Shown piece by piece: positions 1 to 12,321 of a stretch of 64,000 nt of DNA (the first letter of the stretch is position 1; the number at the start of each line of letters is the position of its first letter). A program made the position numbers and the translations under genes. The notes beneath the pieces were generated by a model. It was not told the DNA's origin and made no database searches. It saw only the letters and a list, made by a program, of their open reading frames with translations. This DNA is from Tubulanus polymorphus (lineage: Eukaryota > Nemertea > Palaeonemertea > Tubulaniformes > Tubulanidae), in assembly GCF_964204645.1 (NCBI RefSeq), contig NC_134025.1, positions 248,001 to 312,000 of the forward strand. Direction: 5' to 3'.

Positions 1-997
1 CACTCTCTCCACTCTCCCATACTTGAGTGAAATGTCGCACCCAAAACTGAAGAGTTTGAGATGTTTCAAGTATGTACTAGTGGGATACTGGTGATGAGGT
101 CTGACGCCTATATATCAAATAAAAAATGAAATTCCTTCCCGCCGATAGGGGCTTTATTGTCTTATTTCCATAACGTGAAATATATTTCTATATTTGAGAG
201 GCATCATTCGAAGAAATGAGAATTTCAATAAAGTTTAAAAAGCCCTGGGCGGGGTAGGGGTATGCTGCACCGAATTATATAGATTTGTTATCTTAAAACA
301 CTTAAAATTACAGAATTCTCTCCTTATGGGAAATACCCAACCGGAATAGTATCCCACATTTATATAAATGCTATCAATATCTGATGATTTATTTGACAAA
401 ACGTTGAATGGTCCATTTTTTCTTATCGGCCATAAAGATTTTTTGTAGGGCAGAGTTGTCTAACCTGTCTGAGGAGTGCCTAGGCGGGAATGTGGTCAGG
501 GTAGAAATATAGAAAATCCTGCGCTGAATAATTCTATAAGATTGATGCAGGCGTCACATCAGCGGCCGACACAGCATGGTTTAGCTTTAAGACCATCTTC
601 GTTCTCAAGTGACGACCACGAGGCCCTGGTTTATAGTATCACAGCTGTGGATGTATGACACAGCTGATTGTAGACGTCACCCAGTGATGAAACACTCTGC
701 GTCTGGTTTGATATAAAAACCCTGCACACTAAGAATGAAAATATAGTCCGAAATGTTTCCTTTAGTTAGTAATAAGCATTTTATTCAACGTTTCTACTTC
801 ATTTTGCGGAACAAATAATTTACTCCAGTCAGTTTCCGACGAGGAGTTGAATGAATGTTATTTTCAGATTCGATTCTAACATTTTGATCACTTGTTGAAA
901 TCGATGTTGAGTAAGATGATGAAATTGGGTCGACGGGTTATTTTCTATGAGACATGCTTTGGTTTATGGAGAGTCAGTGTCCTGGGTAGATGTGTGT
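1..997. other. Upstream region of the ASCL gene, no gene seen
   Basis: AT-rich DNA with no convincing exon. The short open frames here lack codon structure or family similarity. Positions 687-790 resemble 39,950-40,150 and part of 41,677-41,710, sharing words such as GATGAAACACT and GAAATGTTTC, so a dispersed repeat probably covers part of it. The region probably holds regulatory DNA for the bHLH gene that follows. Confidence 0.5.
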
Positions 998-1007
998 GGC
1001 ACGCGAG
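998..1007 (+). promoter_or_regulatory. Candidate Hairy/HES repressor site (GGCACGCGAG)
   Basis: GGCACGCGAG lies about 90 bp upstream of the TATA box. It matches the class C core CACGCG with the GGCACGCG context known from Hairy sites in fly achaete and HES1 sites in vertebrate Ascl1 promoters. The match is seen directly; binding is inferred. Confidence 0.55.
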
Positions 1008-1096
1008 ACTCGCGCGAGTTGGAAGGCGTGGTCTGGGCTCCTCTTCTGTCAACCATTGTGTGATGAACCCGCGAAATTTGGTCACCTCGAGAGGGG

Positions 1097-1103
1097 TATA
1101 AAA
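1097..1103 (+). promoter_or_regulatory. TATA box of the ASCL gene
   Basis: TATAAAA lies 72-78 bp upstream of the chosen ATG at 1175. That spacing would put transcription start near 1128 and leave a 5' leader of about 45 bases. Confidence 0.7.
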
Positions 1104-1174
1104 ACGTCTTTACATCACGGCATCAATACAGAGTGTTGTATAGACGGGTAGACACACACACAGACACACAAGTC

Positions 1175-1909
1175 ATGGATGAACACAATCTGGATTTAGA
1201 AACAACTGAAATTAAACTGGAACATTTCGAGGACGATTCGGACGTTAAAGATTTCGATGAAATAGATTTGTTGAATTCCACGTCGAAAAAAGAGAACAAT
1301 AATAAATCGTTAAAGAAATTGAGTCAGAAATCTAGCGGTATCGCCGTAGCGCGGCGAAATGAGCGAGAGCGAAACCGCGTTAAACATATAAACAGGACAT
1401 TCGGAATTCTCAGGCAACATATTCCGAATATGAAACCGACTAAAAAACTGAGTAAAGTTGATACATTGAGGTGCGCGTCGCAGTATATCCGTAGTTTACA
1501 ACAGTTAATATCTGAGCACGATCGACTGGCGCTGAGAATGCATCAACCGAATCAATGTTATCATCGTTCAGGCCTTCATCATCATCATCATCAACAACAG
1601 CAGCAGCAGCAATCTAATCTATTCATGTACAATACTGATACTCGTCAGTCTCATCATTTATATCATCCTCATCATCCTCATCATCATCATCAGCAGCAGC
1701 AGCAGCACCGTCCTCATTTACGGATACCTATCCAGCCTCCTGTTCACATGGTTACCTCATCATCTCCATCCTCACCGAACACGTCAGTTATGAGTGCAGC
1801 ATCTCCCGGTTACAGCTCCGACTCGTCGTGGGACGGTTTATCAGTAGCAGAGAGAGAGGAAACAGAGTTTATACCTAGAATATCCCCGACTGAATCTGTC
1901 TGGTCCTGA
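1175..1909 (+). CDS. ASCL: Achaete-scute family bHLH transcription factor
   Basis: Proneural transcription factor, expected to dimerise with an E-protein (Daughterless/TCF), bind E-boxes in the nucleus and drive neural precursor selection. The 244-aa product is intronless in its coding part. Residues 1-50 are acidic. The bHLH spans about 59-112, with the diagnostic basic segment [13 protein letters not shown], a loop near [15 protein letters not shown], and helix 2 ending YIRSLQQLI, which is the achaete-scute signature. Next come His and Gln runs ([12 protein letters not shown] and a second similar tract). Near the C-terminus, [14 protein letters not shown] followed by an acidic EREETEF resembles the conserved ASCL tail. 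I chose ATG 1175 because the frame upstream of it has no ATG. It could be ASCL1/2-like or a lophotrochozoan duplicate; a tree would decide. Confidence 0.93.
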   Translation: MDEHNLDLETTEIKLEHFEDDSDVKDFDEIDLLNSTSKKENNNKSLKKLSQKSSGIAVARRNERERNRVKHINRTFGILRQHIPNMKPTKKLSKVDTLRCASQYIRSLQQLISEHDRLALRMHQPNQCYHRSGLHHHHHQQQQQQQSNLFMYNTDTRQSHHLYHPHHPHHHHQQQQQHRPHLRIPIQPPVHMVTSSSPSSPNTSVMSAASPGYSSDSSWDGLSVAEREETEFIPRISPTESVWS

Positions 1910-1919
1910 ATCGATCCTG

Positions 1920-4712
1920 GTAAGTTTTAATTGTTTTATTGCACAGTTCTTCTTCATTGGAAATGAATTGATTCTAACTCAAATAGAGAATGATAGAAGA
2001 ATAGTGGAACTGTGTCCTTAAATGTGGAACTCTGTCCTGAACTGTGTCCTTAAATGTGGAAATGTGGAACTGGGACCTGAATAGAACTACTGAGAGGTTT
2101 TACAACTTCATAACTTTATATTGAAAACATATTATCGTTGATCACAAATCGTTTCATGGTAGATTTAACATTTCACCAAATGGATCGATTGTACACAAGT
2201 TTTGCCAAGTCGTGACTTAAAATCCAAATGGTCTTGAAACAAGTTTTATTTAATTGGCTATAGATGGTCTCGGTCTTAAGTGGGATTTAGTCAAATGGAT
2301 CAAATAGATCTAAGTCACAATTGTAAAACTAGGCCCAGGGACTTAATTAAAATCTTAGCTTGACGGTGTAATCAAATTGTCTATAGAACTAAAATGAGAC
2401 ACGTCTTAAATCTAAGCGATGACTGGTGCCTTTGAATTCGATGTATATTTTCAAAATCCTAAAAACGGAAATATGAAACCGAATACTTTATGGTTTCACA
2501 CCAAATTCAAACCGGTGATATTGCATTGATGGCGGTGTATATAATAGCGATAATGAGCCTCGATTGACAATCAGTGTCTGTGAATGCTGTTAATTACACA
2601 GCGTATCTTCATCGTAGGTAAACATCTTAAAACTTGGCAAATAATTCGAACATACAAATTAGAAGCCTAACCTCATCCATACGGATATATATATATCTAT
2701 AGATGCCGTTAGGAAGCGGACATAAACCAGAAGTTTGTTGGGTTTATTGTGAGTATTGAAGTTCGTGTGTATTGAACAATTACTATCATAAAGCATTGTT
2801 AAAATAGAGGGTTGAGGAGGAGAGGAAGCTGCGCATCTCAGACAGTAGCACAGGCGTCAGTTTGTATTCAAAATTCAAAATATGCGTCATAAATAAATAA
2901 ACATCACGTGTCGCCTTATAATTAACAGTTTTCATTATTGCGTGACAAAAAAAATCAACGCATCGGTGATGACGTCACGACGTAACGTACGGGTCTTTAA
3001 TCACGTGACATACCCGAAACTAATCAGATTTAAAGATCGGATTATCGATAAATGTCTATCAGCCGGACTCATCTTAAAAATAAATCGATATTCATGATGT
3101 TTACGTCATTGGACGTAACGTAATAAAGTCGTGTTCCGGCTTCACTACAGTCGACCCTCGACCTGCGGGGGTTGAAATTAAATTCATAAATAAATGTCAC
3201 TACAATAAATAGGACGGCGTTATCAAAGACGCATTAACTCTGAATTGATGTCTATATCTGATGAATGGCGCATTAGGGACCCTAATTATCAGTAGGGGGC
3301 ACCAGTGATCAGGGTACGGTTTAAACCCTACGGCTTCTAATCGTGCTGGTTTGCTGTCGGTGGGTGAGCTGTCTACCTGCTGTCTGCATGCTGTCTGTAT
3401 GTTGCCTGCCTGCTTTTGCTGGTGGATTTCATGATTTCTATTTTGCCGAAAGCAACGAAAATCCAAACTCAAATCCTTCCCTTTATTACAAACAGTGGTG
3501 TGTTATTTGTAAGAATCATAAGTGTATTTCACACTTTAATAAGAATTCTTTAGTAAATCGAAGTGCAATTCGTTTCCAATGCATTAAACTTTGACAATTA
3601 CAAGTTGAAATAGCGTTAAAATTAGCAGAATCATTAACTGGAGATTATATCCGCTTGGATTGTTGATATCTATACTTCCTGAGTTTAAAGTCCATCTTAA
3701 ATATCAACACTCAACATACAGATTAAAATTCTGAGATTTATAATGTACGTATCTGGGAGGCAGTTGCTACGGATCCCATCAGTGAGTTAGCTAAAATGAT
3801 TCATCTTTGCGACTGTAGATAAGCCTCGACATTGAGAACCAGCGACATAAAAGGTCAAAATAAGTTTTAGTAAAGTTGACTCCTTGGAGCAGTTTACCCC
3901 GAGTTGACCGGTACAGTGTATAAGATATACAGTCTTCTCCCAGTTTCAAAGATCACTTCAGCCAACCCTACCACATTTCACCAAGAAGGCAATAAATGTG
4001 TGATTATGTAACCTACGACAAATCGGTTCAGAATCTTTTTGATTTTGTTTATTCGTGAAAACTAATGTATTTATTACCGCTGCGATATGTGATGTGCTAC
4101 ATCACGTTCTCGTGCTATAAATCCACAATATAGATTACCAACATCCTTCAAACACGATCTAATCAAATCATCCTCGGCAAAATGACCTTCCATATATACG
4201 ACAATGTTTTAATTGTGACGCCGCGCATCGGAGGAAACCTTTTGTCGAAAACTCTTCTTCAAAAAGATTAATAAATAGAGCATTTAACGGAAGTAGGTCA
4301 AAAGCTCTCTGAGATTCCACATAACAACAAGACAAACATAAAAAAATCGTTTAAAAAGTGAATCCATTGAACGCTCAACCGTGACCTTGAGGTCGACCTT
4401 TTTTACACCACAGTTCGTGTTGGAACACACTATAATCATATCTCGCACAGAATACGCCTGTTTATATAGGCTGTTATTTTTTTTTCAATATTGTCGAATT
4501 AGTTTCCACATTTACTTTAGTCACTGGAACTGGAGTTCAATTAACCCGCTAAGACACGTCATTTTCAACCGAATGCTTGAAATTGAGAAAGTTAAGGAAT
4601 TTTGTGCAATGTTTAATCGGCTTATTGCACTTCTGTACAATATTTGCATCTGACGTCATCAATTTCTTTGTCACTATTTCTTAATGTTAAGTTTTGATTT
4701 GTATATTTTCAG
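1920..4712 (+). other. Probable 3'UTR intron of the ASCL gene
   Basis: A strong donor (CTG|GTAAGT) starts at 1920, ten bases after the stop codon. A good acceptor (TATATTTTCAG) ends at 4712. An intron just after the stop is also known in vertebrate ASCL1. The intron holds a fold-back element copy near 2,190-2,340 and otherwise unannotated AT-rich DNA. The 90-aa open frames at 3,200-3,600 and 4,381-4,653 look random. Confidence 0.55.
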
Positions 4713-4803
4713 GTGAATGATAAATATTGATAAATTCGTCCATTTATTGCTGGAAATAGAGCGATTTCTGAGGCCAATGGAGACGAGATGGAATCCGACA
4801 ACC

Positions 4804-4891
4804 ATGAGAACCATGAGAGCCAAGAGAACCATGAGAGCCAAGAGAACCATGAGAGCCAAGAGAACCATGAGAGCCAAGAGAACCAAGAGCT
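4804..4891 (+). repeat. 18-bp minisatellite, about 5 copies
   Basis: Tandem units of AGAACCATGAGAGCCAAG lie in the probable ASCL 3'UTR. The methionine/leucine-rich open frame on the minus strand is only a by-product of the repeat. Confidence 0.85.
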
Positions 4892-6702
4892 GAAATAAAA
4901 GATTTCTACTAGATTATACCGCTATAAGAAGAGACGAGATGAGATGAACTACAGTCTTTTCAATGTTATGGGAATTTTAAATTCTCTATAGATTTAAGTA
5001 TTTATTGAAGCTTGGGAATTTCCGCCCGAATCGACTCCTCTTCTCTGTCTCTGTCTCTCTCTCTCTCTCTAAATTACCTCTTCAAATATTTTCAAGTTTT
5101 CACGTGTCTTGAAGAAGATGAGCTGGTTGTGAAACTAGTCGGTTTTATGTGTGACTATTGTCCACGAACTGACGCCAATATTTAACATTCTATACATTAC
5201 AATAAACACTTGTGTTCGAATTGAAATGACAGTGCACGGATTACTCGAGGCATCAACGTCACTCACAGGAAATTATTACCCGTCAAATTCTCATTATAAA
5301 TAGTTTTGAGAAGCGTGTGAGATTAGAGTCAAATTAGTCTTAAATATTAACCAGTGGCTCAATCGTGACTTCGATTTAAAACCGGGCTAAGACTATCTTA
5401 TAGTTGTAACCAATATCAACAAGAACAGTCTTAAGATTTCACGGCTCTCTTTGGCAAAGTCCTGGACTGTTGTTGAATTAGACTGTAGGGAGGTTGGTAT
5501 AGAGTTCCGGGCTCCTTTTTCATAATTATCGGTTAATTCTTTTGTAAACTCCTCTTGGGTCATATTTTAACTCGCATGCATTTGTTAAATGGGGTCCTCC
5601 TGATCGAGGAGCCATTGGAGATCATATATTTTGAGCTGTTGTTAGAACAACGATATTTGAAATCGTGTGAAATCAAACCCTTGATGGTTTATAATTTTAA
5701 TTAAATATGGAGTATGTAACTAGACACCTGTGGCAGGTGAGGGTCCGCTAAATAGTAATTATCAATGCCACATGTTATTGTAATAGGTCACTATTCACTT
5801 ATTCCCAGTTTTCAAGTGTTTATATAAATCATCATTCCATATTTCTGTTGAAAAGGCGTATGAAATTTGAGATATCAATTGCCAATTTTGAGATTTCAAA
5901 GTGAATTTGATTTCGAAAAAACAACATATGAAACTCCGGGAGTTGAGTAAGTGATAATGTGGATGAGATGAAGTTGGTGGTTGATGATGTTGATGATGAT
6001 GATGATGATGACCACCTGTCGAGTGGAGTCTGACTTGTACTTTAACAAACTCCAGAACCACACACACACACACGACACTGAGCTATTACTATTGTATTCC
6101 ATAATAAAAGACTCATCCTACAACAAATTACAGCTAAGTACTTGTCCATTTGCCGTCCAATTTCACGAAATGGTTCCCAATGTCAACCGCGAACAACCGT
6201 TTCAATTGTTGATAGACAAACGGATTCAAATTTCATACGAATGTCATCAATTTCCTATTTAAAGACTTTAATTTAACTGGACAGATTTTCAATTGAGCGC
6301 TAAGAGTGGCTTTTTATTCGGTTTGAACTTTACTGTTCTGGGTCTCGTGTGATATAAAACACGATTATTTACTTTTATTCATAAAATGTGAAAATTTTAA
6401 ATGTGATATTTTAAAAACCCATAATAACAGGAAACTCAACCAGCAAATTACAGACAGACTATCATCATCTTCATCTCAATGTTTATACGAGTGTTCGTGA
6501 AGGGAGAGGGGCGAGATAGGGGGTGAAAGGGGGTGCGAGGGGGCGTACTTAAAACTGCTGTGCTATTTGATAAGATGTAAATAAAGTATACTTAATGTAA
6601 ATATTATATATTGTATATAATACGTATCGATTAGTGAGATTTGAGTATGATAATATTTTCTATGTATTTTTATACCGGTACACTCTTAGTCAATATTTTA
6701 TA

Positions 6703-6708
6703 AATAAA
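6703..6708 (+). terminator. Poly(A) signal, probable end of the ASCL transcript
   Basis: AATAAA on the plus strand in AT-rich DNA. An alternative copy lies at 6579-6584. Confidence 0.45.
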
Positions 6709-6730
6709 ATACGAATCGACGATAATTGAA

Positions 6731-9700
6731 CCTGAGTTTTCTGCGTCGTAATTTTCTTCTGCATTATTTATGAATTCATGGCTGATTGGAATATTTCTGG
6801 AGGAGGATCTCAGACAGATATTCTCCAGTTTAACTGATGGAAATCAAAGTTAGAAAACAAGAATTTCAGCCACAGCGACTTTCGACATCAGACTCCGAGG
6901 TTAGAGTTAAGATTTGTTCCAAAGAACTGAACTGGATTCTCAGCGGGAGGTGGACGAGGAATTACTCGCACCTCGTAGGAAGGTGGTTGTGGATACATCC
7001 ACCTGAGGATTGGGTGGATGGAGTGGAATGATTTTGGTTTCTGTAAAACACGTGACGCAAATATATCTTTTTCCTTTCAAACTCACGAATATTTGAATTT
7101 TCAGCCACTGATAAGGAATAAAGGCTTAACTTATTCCAAAACAGGAGGGTGGGTTTCACTCGAACCCGTATGAACACTGCTCAAACCATATGTAATTATA
7201 TTTTATGGACAGTTCAGCCCAATTAAAGAAACATCGATTTTGTTTGTTTTTCTTATACATGTATATCTTTGTAAAAATATTAATGCCAAGAAAATTGTAT
7301 AAAATTCCTTATGAAATTTATTTTGAAATTCAAATAACTCAATTCTATTGGATCAGAGTCTATAGAGAGATGCAACAGTTTGAATGTGGTGGTTGATTGA
7401 TACTTGGTGGTTACTTCACGGATAAAGTTACAATAAAGTGTCAATTTTACGAACAGATGGTTGGACAAAGATGGCGAGCCCGAACAAACGGTCAGACAGT
7501 AGCTTCATAACAATATTTACTCGTTAAATAAAACGAACATTTCATGGGCAGGCGACAAAACAGGGATCGAATTGCGACCAGGAAATTGTACTTTTGGGTA
7601 GTTTTTGACTCCACCACGTAATGTTACGTGTAAACGTGTGGAGCGGATTAGGGCGGATTTAGATTATAAGGTTTAATACAATAGGAGGTTAATCCCGAAC
7701 CTGATGTCAGCCTCACTTAACCTGGAATTATAGCACACTTCACTAGAATTAAAAATCGTAATGATTTCTTTAAATTTACGCAATTAACAAAAAGTTCATT
7801 ATGATAGAATTGTGTGTCGAGTGTTCGGTGCGAAAAGTCACTCTCATTACAACTAATGGCCGCTCTGAATGCCACTTCCGCCGCGGCTAGTTTTTGTGTG
7901 TATTACGTCACTGTAATCGTCTCTCATTTCTTTTTAATGACGTCACTCTCATCATGAATTAAAGTGAATCATAATTCTCTATAATTGACTGTGAAAAGCT
8001 ACATCGTAAATAGAATCGGACGATAGAAATTTCGGAATCCCCTCCTCTCCAGTTTGACAATAGAACGAGGCAGGCTTAAGCTAAACACATGACCACACAA
8101 CAAGTTGATTTTGATGCCACCAGAACCCACCGGACCCTACCAGACCCCACCGGACCCCACCAGACCCCACCGGACCCTACCAGACCCCAACGGACCAACA
8201 GCAATCAGCTAAAAACTGAATACATTCATTTTCAGATTCGCAATAACATACAATTTTAAGATACGGTATCTCTTCGATGACCGGTTCCACAGTTGTGAGT
8301 TGATTGGGGTTAACTTAGTTCATTTTCATTGATTTTCCCCGATTTAACTATGAAATTGAGTCCAGTAGGCTAATTCTCTAGTCAAAAATGTATAGTATCA
8401 GTATAAACATACTTTTACACAAATATAAAATTCAAAATTTAATTTTGTCTTAAAATAGAGTACAGAAGCCTACTATGGATCCAGCAATCCCCTTGGAAAA
8501 AATTAGATCAATTCAAGCTGGCTGATTAGAGATACAAGGTCGAAAGATGACCATATGGCTCCACAATAACCGGGCGGGCAAAGATGAAACAAGTTCCAAA
8601 CATCCAAACCACAAATATCCACGATATTGTGTGCATTATGCGGGCTTCATAACTTTTATATAATAACTTTATTAAAATCTGCCCCCTGAGTTAAAACTAT
8701 ACAAAACAGAATGGATTTAGAAGCCATAGAGAGCCTGCGGAAAGGTTTATACAGGCGGTCTAAGATAAAGGCAGGATTTGGTAGGATTCGGGTATCCTGG
8801 CCACCCATATGCTTAAAACTATTTAACCATCTAAATTTCTATTCACAATTTCACGGACGTCAATTTAACTATTAGTTTATCATAGGGTCAAACCCCCTAC
8901 CCCGGAACCAGAAAGTATCGGGCTTAAGATGTTGAAAAACCAGCATCATGACAGTTGCGTGTTCCGGCCATAATTTCTTAAGAATTTGAAATTTCAAATT
9001 TAACAGCTTTTAACGCCTGAACATTCCTGTGGGAATCAAACTGTTATCAGATCTATTACAATCTTTAATAACAACTGAATGAAAAATTAAGTGGTCATTT
9101 ATTGTGTAACAGACTGTAGGATGAAGAGTACTCGACGATTTTAAACCTCTCGAATATTTCTTAAATAAATCTGTAAATTTTTCCCGAGGCTAAAATCCGA
9201 CGATGATTTGGAGAGATCTTATCCGACAGATGCGCATCTGTTGGATAATTGTGTATTAAGTAATATGTTCAGATTTAAGTAGTTTTAAGACGTTAGTTCA
9301 GATCTCCCCTCCCTCTCTCTCTCTCTCTTCCTGTTGTTGTTATGATGGAGTATTTTAAACGGAAGAATACCAGACACCGGAAATTGTTCTGCTGTTATTA
9401 GAATAATTTTTGGATTAAGTAAGATTTGTGTAATTGCAGGTGACGTCAGAAGACAGTCTGCCGATGGGGAGTTTGTTTATAGACAGTGTACACGGGAGGC
9501 ATAGATCACAAAGTGTCAGAAATCAATCCTAGTCTTTGATATAGAACTATTTCAGCGTGAAATCCGCTGAATAACAGTTAGAGTTATATAACACATAGAA
9601 TGAGACTGAACGCGAATTAGGAATGACAATACGTGAAATGCGATTAACCGTAAAAACCACAAACAATATTTCAAACATCATTTTCAACTTAATAAAACTG

Positions 9701-12030
9701 CACCCTGAGTCCGTGTTGTAATGGCCCCATAATATTCCAGGAAAATAACTGCGTGACATGTAGTCAAAACGTCCAATGAATAAATCATTATAAAACATTT
9801 TCGGACTCGTTTATTTTACCTGGATGTGGGCTTTTTCTATAGAATTTCCGAAAACTCAAGAGCATCGGGGGAGGGGGGCATCCACGCGATTTTAAATTTC
9901 AAATTATCTATCATATATAGAAAACACACACGAATGTCACGAATTACAATTCTGGCTAATTAATATTTTCTTGAAGGAGATTGTGACAATAGATAGTTAC
10001 TCAGCGGGGGGTGAAGTGTCGAGTTAGACCTCGGTAACGTCACTCACCCATATCAAATAGCCGCCATCACCGCTAAAGTTCTTCCCGGTGGAATAAATCG
10101 ACCTATTGTTTCATTCGATGTTTTTTATGGGAAAGGCATCGAAATGGCACCTCAAGTCGGAGAGGTGTCTAATGAACCCAGAATGTGTTAGATTAGTCGG
10201 TTAGCTGCCCTCCCATTGAGCTAGTCTCACTAGCCTCATAGAAACCAGATTGAGAAAAACGCTCAAACAATGGTTTAATTATTTAGAGAAAGGTTCATCA
10301 AGAGACATTCACGGAATTCTCGAATTTTGAGAACATCGAAATATAAATGATAGATTACAATGAAATTCAAGCAGAAAACGTTGACGATTATGTTAATGAC
10401 TGATCATCACAATGATTATTTACACTTAGTAAATTAAATCAAAAATACAAATATGGACTCAAAAATAGAGATGACTTCATTAATGTGACGACTTATCCAA
10501 ATAACGACTTACACTTTGTAGTAAATTGAATCAGAAATACAAATTGAGATACTATAACCGAGATAGTCAGTAGATTATTATTTTAATGATATATTTTTCC
10601 ATTCATTTCATTGAATATGAATTATACGATCTCACGGTGGGGGAGGGGTTAGGGGTTAGGGGTGAATTATTAGAAATATCAATATGAAATATTGTACTTT
10701 ATGCTTTATAAATATGAATAAACATCAGACATCTTAATCCTCATCTTAATCTGTCGTTAATCGCAGTCTAGATCTTCCCTAATTATACCTTCATGTAAGA
10801 TTATTTAATACAATATGGAAAGGGGTTGTTTTGTAGTTTCCTCGCCAGATGGTTTCGTGTGCGTTTTAATTATCGCGAGGAGTCGGGGGTCAATTTGTGA
10901 TTTGTCACGTAATTAAGAAGACCTCACCACGCACCTGCCTGACACCAGCAGCAGCAGCGGCCTCTTTACTAATCACCTACCTCACATACAGTATATACCT
11001 GATATTTGCTTGATGAAATACTGAGGTTAAAGAGTTTTAAATTTTAAGTTTCCCTTATTGAAATACCGCCAATGATTGATTCACCCGGTCGTGTCGTGGA
11101 AGATGGTTGTATTCACCTTGGTCGCTCGACGATCCTAGAGACCCCGGTACCCAACAACATCACATTAAGGTTTTTTGTGAAAGGATTGAGAAACTTAGCA
11201 AAGTTTACAAACTTCCAAAGGGAAATGCGGTTCACATTGTCTTAGAATCTTGAAAATACAGAAATTTCCACTGTTTTTCTGCATAGAACTTCGTCATAGT
11301 TCGATGGATTCTGGTTGGATCATCCTCGCTTGCCAGGAATAGTAGAAACCACTAGAAGAAAAAAGCGTGAGAAAAACCGAATTCCCCAAATCATCCATAT
11401 ATGGACATGGCATGAAGCCTCGTTGTGGGTGAAGTGTTTGATAAATACGGCCGGCTGGACCGGAAGTTCGTGTGTTCCTCTACCTATAGTCGTTTCATAT
11501 TTGTGTAAACAATTTTATTTGTGAGACTCGTAATTAGAATAACATTTATAATGGCTTCTATTTCAACACGGTCCGTCGTCTACCAGTCTGATATCAGGTT
11601 TCACTGAGAGATGCGGGATTGGAATAACAATTTCAAATTTGTTTTCAAACCAAACGAACTGCAAAGTGCATCACTCCCAGCTAGACCCAACTGATTCTAA
11701 TAAAATTTCTCGTTTTTGCTGTTTTTATTGTGGGATTTCTAGCGTTTAAAATTAGTCTCTGTTTCTGGGATGTGTATCTGTGTTTTGACAGGCTCAAAAT
11801 AGAATCCGAAAACCGTTCTTTTTAACTTGCGAACTAATGTCGCGTTGATCGAAGGTCGCTTCTGACGTGTCGTGCACACATTCGCCATCTGTCGGATATG
11901 CGAATAAATACACAAATACGCCAGCAGTCAAACAGACGATAATGAAGTGACAAGCGACGTGTGACACTCCGTCATCATCATTCCCGCAAATCACAACCAA
12001 AACAAAAATATATTAATGAGAAACTATTCG
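6731..12030. other. Intergenic region between ASCL and FAM98, no gene seen
   Basis: About 5.3 kb of AT-rich DNA without a recognisable exon on either strand; the open frames of 60-83 codons have no family similarity. It contains a short pyrimidine-rich repeat of CAGACCCCACCGGACC type at about 8,118-8,205, a copy of the CAGTTCCACAGTTGTGAG repeat word near 8,285-8,330, CT microsatellite DNA near 9,310-9,328, and G-rich repeated GGGGTTAG at 10,640-10,662. It may include distal regulatory DNA of the proneural gene; that is inference. Confidence 0.4.
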
Positions 12031-12036
12031 TTTATT
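12031..12036 (-). terminator. Poly(A) signal candidate for FAM98
   Basis: AATAAA on the minus strand, about 290 bases past the FAM98 stop codon. Confidence 0.45.
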
Positions 12037-12321
12037 TCTAGCGATTCCGTGAAGTATCGTAAAAACCAACCGATCGCTTTTACACATAGTAACCATAGCA
12101 ACAGAATAGAATACACACACAATTTATACTGAATGTTTCACATTTCACTGTCAGTTCAGTGAGATCTACCATTTCAGAGGAGCAAGGCAGAAAAACTCTG
12201 GTATCGCTGCTTGGCAGCTATATTTACATTACAGCCTTCATGGTGCGAGCATGAGGTTAATCCAGAAGGGTTTGAACGACATAAAAACAAACACAAACAA
12301 ATTATTACATGAGACACAAGT

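Larger units (their letters stand above)
4713..6730 (+). other. Probable 3'UTR exon of the ASCL gene
   Basis: This stretch follows the acceptor at 4712 and ends near AATAAA signals at 6579-6584 and 6703-6708. It contains an 18-bp minisatellite (about 4804-4891), a CT tract near 5040-5070 and a GATGAT tract near 5982-6010. No coding exon was seen. The true cleavage site is not known. Confidence 0.4.

Noticed and set aside
10640-10662. Telomere-like GGGGTTAG repeats
   Set aside because: Only three irregular copies, not the animal TTAGGG repeat, and too short to be an interstitial telomere.
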